Assembly: GCA_030620005.1 (NCBI GenBank)
Contig: JAUXAJ010000277.1
Span: forward strand, 1-6,826
Source: Promethearchaeota archaeon
GTDB lineage: Archaea > Asgardarchaeota > Lokiarchaeia > Sigynarchaeales > SOKP01
Length of the DNA: 6,826 bases
Reading direction: 5' to 3'
The notes under the pieces are model-generated. The model saw only the letters and a program-made list of their open reading frames with translations, had not been told where the DNA came from and did not search any database. Shown piece after piece: positions 1-5,510 of the stretch; within the stretch, counting starts at the first letter, position 1; every line of letters begins with the position of its first letter. Made by a program: the position numbers and the translations under genes.

Positions 1-456
1 CGGGATCTCAAACGATAATCCCACTTTAGAGGGATGCTTGTGAGAAAATGTGACGACAGAATTTGCAATCTTGAAACCAGATTGGTTATAGCAGAGTGTT
101 GTGAAGTATTTCTTACCCTTGAATCGTGGTGGTCGGGCGCTCTTGTCGTCTTTTTTCCGGAGAGTAAAAAACGACTTGTAATTTGCGTCAAGCTTTTTTA
201 AGGTCATTTGAAGCACTTTTGAATAGACCCACTTGTATTCTGGATATTTCTTCTTGATGTTCGGCAATTGATCTTGTTGATCCTTGTAGTTAATGTACAT
301 GTGCTCTTCTTTGGGTTTACCCTTATTTTTTTTCCAATTTTCAATCCGTTCATCTAGGGCAAAATTATAAATGAGGCGGTTTTTTTCCGACAATATCCAC
401 ATCAGTTCAAGTTGCGAATCAGTTGGAAACACGCGAATTTTTTGCGCTAGATTCAT
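1..456 (-). CDS. tnpB: TnpB-type RNA-guided nuclease (IS1341/IS605 OrfB family), N-terminal part, truncated by window edge
   Basis: The frame is open from an ATG at 456 down to base 1 (152 codons, no stop), so the gene continues outside the window. The product starts MNLAQKIRVFPTDSQ, followed by LSEKNRLIYNFALDERIENW, YPEYKWVYSKVLQMTLKKLD, YKSFFTLRKK, ARPPRFKGKKYF and FSHKHPSKVGLSFEIP. This order is the standard N-terminal half of archaeal IS1341-type TnpB proteins (helix-turn-helix start 'KIRLYPT', then 'PRFK'). The RuvC-like catalytic Asp/Glu residues and the zinc ribbon lie in the missing C-terminal part, so activity cannot be judged. TnpB proteins are guided by an RNA from the element's right end, also outside the window. 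No TnpA is visible, so this may be a solo TnpB element. Codons such as CGC, GTG, CTG and CCG are commoner here than in the flanking genes, which fits acquisition by transfer. Confidence 0.9.
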   Translation of the reverse strand, partial: MNLAQKIRVFPTDSQLELMWILSEKNRLIYNFALDERIENWKKNKGKPKEEHMYINYKDQQDQLPNIKKKYPEYKWVYSKVLQMTLKKLDANYKSFFTLRKKDDKSARPPRFKGKKYFTTLCYNQSGFKIANSVVTFSHKHPSKVGLSFEIP

Positions 457-513
457 GTAATAAGATAAGGTTTCAATAGATATAAGACATTAGAGTGCGA
501 TGATTTAGTGATT

Positions 514-546
514 TCTCTTTCTTAACCACTTCCTAAAGAGAAGTGG
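514..546 (-). repeat. Hairpin behind the TnpB start, candidate left-end structure of the insertion element
   Basis: CCACTTC (526-532) and GAAGTGG (540-546) form a perfect 7-bp stem with a 7-nt loop, about 70 bp upstream of the TnpB ATG. A second perfect 7-bp pairing, TCTCTTT (514-520) with AAAGAGA (535-541), overlaps the first, so the two are mutually exclusive. IS200/IS605-family ends carry short subterminal hairpins, so this is a plausible left-end element. The cleavage tetranucleotide and exact end cannot be fixed without an empty site. It could also be a leader structure for tnpB. Confidence 0.4.
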
Positions 547-620
547 ATTTCTTTTCCATTTTAAATTGAGCAATAATCGTCTGTATTAAAAATTCAATAA
601 TAGAAATAATTTTAATTCAT

Positions 621-629
621 TTTAAAATT
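621..629 (+). promoter_or_regulatory. Candidate TATA box of the crotonase gene
   Basis: TTTAAAATT lies about 34 nt before the ATG at 659. Archaeal TATA boxes sit about 26 nt before the transcription start, so the leader would be only a few bases. That agrees with the absence of any SD-like sequence before this gene (upstream bases are nearly all A). The surroundings are so AT-rich that such a box arises easily by chance. Confidence 0.35.
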
Positions 630-658
630 ACTAAATTAATAAGAAAAAAAATAAAGAA

Positions 659-1492
659 ATGATAGAAATGAGTGAAAGTGTTGTATTAATTGAAGAAAAC
701 GAAGATAAAACCATAACTACTATAAAAATGAATCGATTGGCCAAAAAAAACGCGTTAAATTTCGATTTAATCGTAGGATTAAGAGACGCGTTTGATAAAG
801 TAGAACGGTCAAAAACTAGAGTTGTAATTATCACGGGAGGAGAAGACGTTTTTAGCTCTGGAATTGACCTTATGTCCTTAGCTGGTCGACCAGAAGATCC
901 GGAGGGTCTCGCACCAGATTTTAAAACGCCTCATAATTTCAGATATTTCATGAGCACGTGGCTTCAGCCAATTCTAACCAGAATTGAGAGAATGGAAAAA
1001 CCCGTCATCGCAAAAATTAAAGGATACTGTTATGGAATGGCACTAGAGTTAGCTCTTGCCTGCGATTTTCGATTTGCCTTGGAATCTGCAATAATTAGCA
1101 TGTTAGAAACGAAAATTGGTATTAACCCCGATGTTGGCGGAATTATAAGATCCGTGAGAGTATTAGGAATTTCTACGGCAAAAGACATTATTCTAACAGG
1201 TAGAAAGTTTGACGGAATTGAAGCTTACAGGTTAGGCGTTGTAAATGGGGTTGCAAAAACTTCAGAAGAATTGGATCTATTAATTAAGAAGTACACCGAC
1301 GAATTAATTGAAAGTTCACCTTTATCTGTTGGATTGAGCAAAAAGCTAATAGACATGTGCTATGGCAAAGATCTTGTGTACGGTATGAATTTGGAGACTC
1401 TATCCTCTTCCCATTTACTGCAAACAAAGGATGCTAATATAGGAGCAATCGCAAGGATGCAAAGAACCAGGCCAAAATGGCGTGGAAAATAA
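659..1492 (+). CDS. Enoyl-CoA hydratase/isomerase family protein (crotonase fold)
   Basis: A 277-residue cytoplasmic protein, the usual length for a single-domain crotonase. Visible landmarks in order are the N-terminal strand motif NRLAKKNAL (25-33), the CoA/oxyanion-hole segment FSSGIDL (65-71), KPVIAKIKGYCYGMALELALACD (114-136), and the second catalytic segment LETKIGINPDVGG (149-161). It ends with the C-terminal helix R-x-x-RPKWRGK. By alignment with rat enoyl-CoA hydratase, Glu130 and Glu150 match catalytic Glu144 and Glu164. Asp158 matches the third acidic residue (Asp204) of dienoyl-CoA isomerase ECH1. Hydratase activity on 2-enoyl-CoA is therefore possible, but an isomerase role cannot be excluded. 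The gene stands alone on its strand and converges with the flavin reductase gene. There is no SD; the ATG at 668 is an alternative start that would remove three residues. Confidence 0.9.
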   Translation: MIEMSESVVLIEENEDKTITTIKMNRLAKKNALNFDLIVGLRDAFDKVERSKTRVVIITGGEDVFSSGIDLMSLAGRPEDPEGLAPDFKTPHNFRYFMSTWLQPILTRIERMEKPVIAKIKGYCYGMALELALACDFRFALESAIISMLETKIGINPDVGGIIRSVRVLGISTAKDIILTGRKFDGIEAYRLGVVNGVAKTSEELDLLIKKYTDELIESSPLSVGLSKKLIDMCYGKDLVYGMNLETLSSSHLLQTKDANIGAIARMQRTRPKWRGK

Positions 1493-1493
1493 A

Positions 1494-1540
1494 AATATTT
1501 TAAAAAATTTTAATCTTTTTTATTTAAATTTTCTTTATTC
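1494..1540 (+). terminator. T-rich terminator region of the crotonase gene
   Basis: Right after the TAA stop come several T runs (TTTT, TTTTT, TTTT) without a GC-rich stem. Archaeal RNA polymerase terminates on U-rich tracts, so this stretch is a reasonable end for the crotonase transcript. Confidence 0.45.
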
Positions 1541-1544
1541 CATT

Positions 1545-1562
1545 ATGTAAATGTAAATGTAA
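1545..1562. repeat. Tandem hexamer ATGTAA x3
   Basis: Three perfect consecutive copies of ATGTAA occupy the middle of the convergent intergenic space. This is a simple microsatellite-like repeat with no visible function. Confidence 0.75.
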
Positions 1563-1587
1563 ATGGTATTTAAAAACAATAAAATTC

Positions 1588-1603
1588 AAAAAAAAAAAAA
1601 AAA
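1588..1603 (-). terminator. 16-nt U-tract terminator of the oxidoreductase/reductase operon
   Basis: An unbroken run of 16 A on the + strand reads as 16 T on the - strand, beginning two bases after the TGA stop of the flavin reductase gene. A long U-tract without a hairpin is the typical archaeal intrinsic terminator, and its position at the operon end fits. A homopolymer this long may also be miscounted in sequencing. Confidence 0.65.
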
Positions 1604-1604
1604 T

Positions 1605-2804
1605 TCATGTGCGAGTTAAATCCACGTGCACATCAGTAATGGGGTACGAAACACACGGATGAATGAAGCCATATTTTTGGTCAGCTTCTCTAATTTTTAC
1701 TTCAGGTGGAACGAAAACACTACCAGATAATAATTTTGTTCTACACAACCCACATTCTCCAGAACGACATCCACTATTGATTTGAAGAGCTAATCCCATC
1801 TCGCGCTCAAGACTGTTTAAAAGTGGCTCAACGCAAGGGGCTTCGAATTCTTTTATTGTTTTTTCGCCAGATCTTAAATATTCCACTTTAATTTGCACTT
1901 TGCTCGAAGAATCGATCTCATTTGGCCAGCCCATTATTAACGTTACATCGTCAGGAACGCCATACGCTTCGTATTTAACTCGATGCTGAGGGACTCCTAA
2001 GGCTGCTAATTCTTCCTGAATAAATTCGTACATTGCTATATTACCCACGACATAAAAGTATTTTCTTTGGATTGAGCCAATGTTCTTCAATATTATATTT
2101 TTTGTCATGAATCCGCATTCACCCGTCCATTCTGGCTCAGGTTCTGAAAGCACATAATTGATCTTAATATTAGCCCTTCTTGTTTGAAGACTTTCCAGTT
2201 CCTCCCAGAACAAAATGTCCTTTTTTGTCAGACATCCAAAAATTAATGCGATCTTAATCGGAATTAATCGCTCAGAAAAGTTCCTTAACATTGATACGAA
2301 CGGTGTAATTCCACACCCTCCTGCGATAAAAACCAAATCTTTACCGTGAAAAATAGGGTTATAGTATAAATTTCCCATTGGTTCTGTTGCCTCGAGAATG
2401 TCACCGACTTTTACATTATCAAAGATATAGGGACTTACAAAACCTCCTTCTTTCTTTCTAATGCCTAGCTCGTAATATGCAAGTTGATTTGGAGAAGATA
2501 CAATAGAATAAGGTCGTGATGTTCGGACACCGTTAATTTCTACAGCAAGACCAATATATTGACCTGCGCGGAAAGGTGCCAAAGCTCTTGCTGGGTCATC
2601 CGAAATAAATCGGAATAACTTTGTATCGTGCGAAAGAAGTTCTATATCTGTTACTCGCATGGTTTGTTTATCTGGATGAAGTCGATCACATAAGTTTTCC
2701 AAGCCATCGTAATACCATGGTGTAGGTTCAACCTCGTCACGCCACTTTTTTAGTTTTTCAGCTTTTTGATATTTTTTCACATCATTCATAATTTCTTTTT
2801 CCAA
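1605..2804 (-). CDS. FAD/NAD(P)-binding FNR-type reductase fused to a C-terminal plant-type [2Fe-2S] ferredoxin domain
   Basis: A 399-residue soluble electron-transfer protein. After an unassigned, charged N-terminal extension (about 1-48) comes the FAD-binding barrel with the flavin motif RPYS (97-100). Next is the NAD(P)-binding domain with GGCGITP (162-168), and finally a ferredoxin domain with Cys346, Cys351, Cys354 and Cys384. The spacing is CX4CX2CX29C, the plant-type [2Fe-2S] pattern. The order FAD, NAD, ferredoxin is that of oxygenase-reductase and Hcr-like proteins, which pass electrons between NAD(P)H and a partner enzyme. The obvious partner is the FAD oxidoreductase encoded 3 nt upstream. 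The start is a TTG at 2804: a GGAGGTGG SD lies 9 nt before it inside the upstream gene, while the in-frame ATG at 2789 is 24 nt from that SD. The true electron acceptor is unknown. Confidence 0.9.
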   Translation of the reverse strand: MEKEIMNDVKKYQKAEKLKKWRDEVEPTPWYYDGLENLCDRLHPDKQTMRVTDIELLSHDTKLFRFISDDPARALAPFRAGQYIGLAVEINGVRTSRPYSIVSSPNQLAYYELGIRKKEGGFVSPYIFDNVKVGDILEATEPMGNLYYNPIFHGKDLVFIAGGCGITPFVSMLRNFSERLIPIKIALIFGCLTKKDILFWEELESLQTRRANIKINYVLSEPEPEWTGECGFMTKNIILKNIGSIQRKYFYVVGNIAMYEFIQEELAALGVPQHRVKYEAYGVPDDVTLIMGWPNEIDSSSKVQIKVEYLRSGEKTIKEFEAPCVEPLLNSLEREMGLALQINSGCRSGECGLCRTKLLSGSVFVPPEVKIREADQKYGFIHPCVSYPITDVHVDLTRT

Positions 2805-2807
2805 GAC

Positions 2808-4361
2808 TCACCACCTCCCTTCTTTCCTATCTTTTAAATACATGCCAGCAGCGATTCTTCCTCCAAGAATAGTTGTAGCAAATCCCCCTCCGAAGTTAGT
2901 CCAAGCTCCAACTTGATATAATCCCGGAATAGACCCACGACTTTTTAATCTTAGCATTGGACCATTCAATATGTCTTGTGTATACCCATAGATCGCTCCT
3001 TCCATGTTTTTTGAATATCTATAATAAGTAAGGGGAGTGGCTACCTCTGCTACTTCAATATGATCTCTTATATCCGGGCATATTGTTTTTTGGACCATAT
3101 CCACCATTTTATCTGCTATTTCATCCTTAATACGATGGTATTGATCCGGAGAGACGCTCTGCCAAAGCTTTCCCATTTGGAGCGTAGTGAGAACGAGTTG
3201 AGTCGTTCCGGGAGGGGATATATCTTCATACACGTGATTATAACATGCTGCGACTAAGAATTTAGGATGTTCTAATTTCCTAAAAGTTTCAAAAACACTA
3301 TCCATATCATAAGTCTCGTTGATAAAAATCTCGTGAGCATTAAATCCTAATTTTTTATAGGGTGCATTGAGTCCGATATAAACTGAAAAGCCCGAGACTC
3401 CGATCTCTGGAGAATAGACGCTCTTTTTATAACTTTCTGGGACAATCTCTTGAGGAAGCATTTTCATGATCGTACAGATCGGATTAACATTTGATATGAT
3501 TGCTTTACAGAGATAAATATCGCCATTTATAAGCTCAACACCACATGTGCGACCATTTTCTACAAGAATTCGGTTGACTAAAGCGTTATATCTTATCTCG
3601 CCTCCCAAATCTTCGAATGCTTTTACCATCGCGCTAGTAAACGCGTGAGAGCGCCCAATTGGATAAGCGGCTCCCCATTTTAAAAAAAATGTTAACATTG
3701 CGATGAAAATGTAGGCGTTCATTCTTGAAGGGGGTACACCAACATATCCCCATAGTTGAGCTATTATTGCCATTAATTTTGGATCCTTGAAAAATTTGTT
3801 AAAAACCTCTAAGAGAGTGAGACCAGTAATGCGCGGAATCCAAGGATGCTCTTTCAAGACTTCTGCTGGTGAAAATCTACCTCCTTTAGAAGCTATGAAC
3901 TCAATGCCCGCTAATACCGCTTTACACATTTCCATGAACTCTTCTATTCCCTTCTTTTCGTTTGGAAATAGTTCAATTAATTTATTGGTATATTCTTCAA
4001 GCCCAAAAGGCATTGTAACATCGAAGCCATCAAAAAAAACACTCCGATAGAATTCTGGAACACGAGTAAATTTGATTTTATTGGGAATAGCTCCTATTTT
4101 CTCTAAAAATCGATAAAGACTGCCTTTATTACCTTCAGTTCCAATATCGCTTAATTCGTGTAAGGCTCCTTCAAATTCAAAGCGCCCCCTTACAAAAGAA
4201 GTTGCGAAACCTCCCGGTACATTGTGTTTCTCCAGTAATAACACTTTCTCTCCAACACTAGCGAGCTGACATGCTGCACCAAGCCCACCTAATCCTGCAC
4301 CAACGACTATAACAGGATAGGTGCCTATCACCCGATTTTCATCAAAATTAATTTTTATCAT
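2808..4361 (-). CDS. Phytoene-dehydrogenase/retinol-saturase-like FAD-dependent oxidoreductase
   Basis: A 517-residue protein of the CrtI/CrtISO/retinol-saturase superfamily, at the normal length. The N-terminal dinucleotide-binding motif is GAGLGG (21-26), with the ribose-binding Glu44 and the conserved PGGFATSF turn (49-56). The family's C-terminal FAD signature is GLYQVGAWTNFGGG (480-493) with ILGGRIAA following, preceded by a YRYSKNMEGAIYGYTQ segment (447-462). There is no signal peptide. Members add or remove hydrogen at C=C bonds of isoprenoids, or isomerise them; the substrate cannot be read from sequence. The [2Fe-2S] flavoprotein downstream would suit a reductive role, and no carotenoid synthesis gene is nearby. 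The ATG overlaps the stop of an MFS transporter remnant (ATGA), so translation was once coupled to a transporter. No SD precedes the ATG. Confidence 0.87.
   Translation of the reverse strand: MIKINFDENRVIGTYPVIVVGAGLGGLGAACQLASVGEKVLLLEKHNVPGGFATSFVRGRFEFEGALHELSDIGTEGNKGSLYRFLEKIGAIPNKIKFTRVPEFYRSVFFDGFDVTMPFGLEEYTNKLIELFPNEKKGIEEFMEMCKAVLAGIEFIASKGGRFSPAEVLKEHPWIPRITGLTLLEVFNKFFKDPKLMAIIAQLWGYVGVPPSRMNAYIFIAMLTFFLKWGAAYPIGRSHAFTSAMVKAFEDLGGEIRYNALVNRILVENGRTCGVELINGDIYLCKAIISNVNPICTIMKMLPQEIVPESYKKSVYSPEIGVSGFSVYIGLNAPYKKLGFNAHEIFINETYDMDSVFETFRKLEHPKFLVAACYNHVYEDISPPGTTQLVLTTLQMGKLWQSVSPDQYHRIKDEIADKMVDMVQKTICPDIRDHIEVAEVATPLTYYRYSKNMEGAIYGYTQDILNGPMLRLKSRGSIPGLYQVGAWTNFGGGFATTILGGRIAAGMYLKDRKEGRW
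2811..2818 (-). promoter_or_regulatory. Strong SD inside the end of the upstream gene, fixing a TTG start
   Basis: GGAGGTGG on the - strand is formed by the last codons (Gly-Arg-Trp) of the FAD oxidoreductase gene, directly before its TGA stop. GGAGG is 9 nt from the TTG at 2804. The arrangement implies translational coupling and supports TTG rather than the downstream ATG. Confidence 0.8.
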
Positions 4362-4642
4362 AATAATTTTACATGTAATTTTAAATAAATTCCTTGTGGA
4401 ATCATCAAACTTACTACATGTAATAAAAAACCCAAAAGTTTATAACAAAAAGCAGCAAAAAAATTTAATATAAATGTCAAACCAAGGAATTCGCTAAATA
4501 ATCCCGATAAAAGAGCTCCAATTGGCATGATCATCATGGAAAGCGTACTATCGATCGACATTACTCTTCCAATTTTATCTGGAGGCACAGTTGTTTGTTC
4601 AATTGTCTGAAAGATAGTAATAATAATTGGTAAAATAAAAAA
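4358..4642 (-). pseudogene. C-terminal remnant of an MFS transporter (5' part deleted)
   Basis: Ninety-four codons are open from 4642 to a TGA at 4358. The frame reads FQTIEQTTVPPDKIGRVMSI, then PIGALLSGLFSEFLG and two hydrophobic stretches. The VPP-D/E-x-x-GRVMS loop followed by P-x-GALL-x-G is the hallmark of the last third of MFS drug/siderophore-efflux-like transporters, where it precedes helices 11 and 12. About 300 N-terminal residues should lie upstream, but an in-frame TAA sits at 4643-4645 and no MFS-like sequence is readable beyond it. The longest frame with a start would begin at a GTG (4588), in the middle of the conserved loop and without an SD. The intact 3' end and ATGA overlap with the next gene suggest a former transporter-oxidoreductase operon that has lost its front. 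A functional 76-residue two-helix protein is possible but unlikely. Confidence 0.75.
4369..4378. repeat. Palindrome TTACATGTAA just before the FAD oxidoreductase start
   Basis: A perfect 10-bp palindrome ends 7 nt from the ATG at 4361, and ACATGTAAT recurs at 4416-4424. It could be a small operator, but it also lies within the end of the transporter remnant and is short enough to occur by chance. Confidence 0.25.
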
Positions 4643-4669
4643 TTAATAAGGTTTTTACTCGAATGTTTT

Positions 4670-4694
4670 TAGCCTTCGAGAAATAAATCAATAA
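4670..4694 (-). repeat. Degenerate duplicate of an internal piece of the adjacent transporter gene
   Basis: Positions 4670-4694 match 4934-4958 at 24 of 25 bases in the same orientation. In the transporter gene the segment encodes LIGLFLEGY. Here it would read LIDLFLEG and then stop, with weaker similarity for about 14 more bases. It lies between the MFS remnant and the transporter gene's 3' end, so it looks like debris of a second copy or a rearrangement scar. Confidence 0.7.
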
Positions 4695-4698
4695 ATCA
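4683..4698. repeat. Tandem octamer ATAAATCA x2
   Basis: Two perfect consecutive copies of ATAAATCA overlap the end of the duplicated transporter fragment. This is a simple repeat, possibly produced by slippage in decaying DNA. Confidence 0.6.
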
Positions 4699-4743
4699 AT
4701 TAAAGATTTATCACATTACATATTTCTGAGCATGAATAATTTC

Positions 4744-5451
4744 CTAAACAAAATCAAATGCAAACCCCAAAGCCATAATTAATAAAATAATTGCAGAAAT
4801 CTTTGGAATTTTGTCTTGAATGTTAATAAATTTTGGTAAAAACTGTTGATAAAATTTCGTGCAAATCAAAGTTATTGCCATTAATGAGATGGTCACTGCG
4901 GTTGCATAACTAATGGTTAAAAGCCAAGGATTGTAGCCTTCGAGAAATAAACCAATAAGCATAAACTCTTCTGAGTGAACAAATCCAATCAGTAAAGCAA
5001 AAGATGCTAAGCCTACAAGACTATTTCTTACACTTTTTGCATGTGAATGTTCATGAACATGCTCATTTCCATCTAAGTGTTTATGTTCATGCTCATGCTT
5101 GATAGATTTTTTATTTTCATGAAGATGTTCATGTTGATCCTCAATTATATCATCCGTCTTTTCAAACCAAAAAATAATTGCAAGTACAATAAGAAGTCCC
5201 GTTGTTATGTATCTTAAGACATCAGATGGCACTGTAAAACTATCCAAGATAAGGAAATAAACAACGACAACTGCAATAGAACTAATGAAATGACTTATCG
5301 CAATGATAACCGATGACAACAGAGCTGATTTAATTGGTTTCTCTTGTTTAATTGAATAAAGAAATGCAAATGGCCATCTATGACCCGGTTCCAATCCATG
5401 TAACAACCCAAACAAAATTACACCCACATATATACTGATATCTATAGCCAT
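4744..5451 (-). CDS. NicO/RcnA-like metal-ion (probably Ni/Co) transporter with His-rich loop
   Basis: A 235-residue membrane protein with six hydrophobic segments, about residues 6-28, 43-70, 79-96, 144-160, 176-199 and 217-235. The first helix carries HGLEPGH (18-24), resembling the His-x(n)-PGH signature of NicO/RcnA transporters. Helix 4 ends in FVHSEEF with His159. Between helices 3 and 4 is a hydrophilic loop with 11 His among residues 107-137, mostly alternating as HEHEH/HVHEHSH, a pattern typical of Ni2+, Co2+ or Zn2+ binding. The direction of transport cannot be read; RcnA exports, other members import. The frame is open to a GTG at 5469, but the ATG at 5451 has a GGGAG SD six bases upstream, so I take that start. 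The gene follows the methyltransferase by 54 bp on the same strand and may be co-transcribed or use its own TATA-like box. Confidence 0.82.
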   Translation of the reverse strand: MAIDISIYVGVILFGLLHGLEPGHRWPFAFLYSIKQEKPIKSALLSSVIIAISHFISSIAVVVVYFLILDSFTVPSDVLRYITTGLLIVLAIIFWFEKTDDIIEDQHEHLHENKKSIKHEHEHKHLDGNEHVHEHSHAKSVRNSLVGLASFALLIGFVHSEEFMLIGLFLEGYNPWLLTISYATAVTISLMAITLICTKFYQQFLPKFINIQDKIPKISAIILLIMALGFAFDFV

Positions 5452-5457
5452 TATTAT

Positions 5458-5462
5458 CTCCC
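5458..5462 (-). promoter_or_regulatory. SD that decides the transporter start
   Basis: GGGAG on the - strand lies 6 nt before ATG 5451. It sits inside the six-codon extension that a GTG start at 5469 would add, so ATG 5451 is preferred. Confidence 0.7.
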
Positions 5463-5502
5463 AAATCACTTAAACATGCTCATTAATTTTACATGGTTCT
5501 CC

Positions 5503-5510
5503 ATTTTATA
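5503..5510 (-). promoter_or_regulatory. Candidate TATA box of the transporter gene
   Basis: TATAAAAT on the - strand overlaps the stop codon of the methyltransferase gene and is preceded by a purine-rich GAAAAAG, as in a BRE. A start site about 25 nt on (near 5480) would leave a leader of about 30 nt that includes the SD. The transporter may thus be transcribed on its own as well as by read-through. Confidence 0.4.

Larger units (their letters stand above)
457..658. other. Divergent intergenic region between tnpB and the crotonase gene
   Basis: About 200 bp without a gene. The tnpB side (457-560) holds the overlapping inverted repeats described separately. The crotonase side (about 560-658) is almost pure A/T with an archaeal TATA-like box. 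The left end of the insertion element should lie somewhere in this stretch. I see no small ORF or RNA gene here. Confidence 0.5.

Noticed and set aside
631..834. Hydrophobic 67-codon frame on the - strand
   Set aside because: It lies antisense over the crotonase start and its codons mirror the real gene. It has no SD and no family resemblance.
3060..3257. 65-codon frame on the + strand
   Set aside because: It is antisense inside the FAD oxidoreductase gene, which is supported by clear motifs on both sides.
3787..4050. 87-codon frame on the + strand
   Set aside because: It is antisense inside the FAD oxidoreductase gene, with low-complexity composition and no recognisable motif.
2808..4361. 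Carotenoid biosynthesis locus built on a phytoene desaturase
   Set aside because: No phytoene synthase, cyclase or other carotenoid gene is present, and the family covers many substrates, so a crtI name is not justified.
5452..5469. GTG start at 5469 for the transporter, adding six residues
   Set aside because: The GGGAG SD lies inside this extension at the right distance for ATG 5451. The extra residues do not look like part of the family N-terminus.
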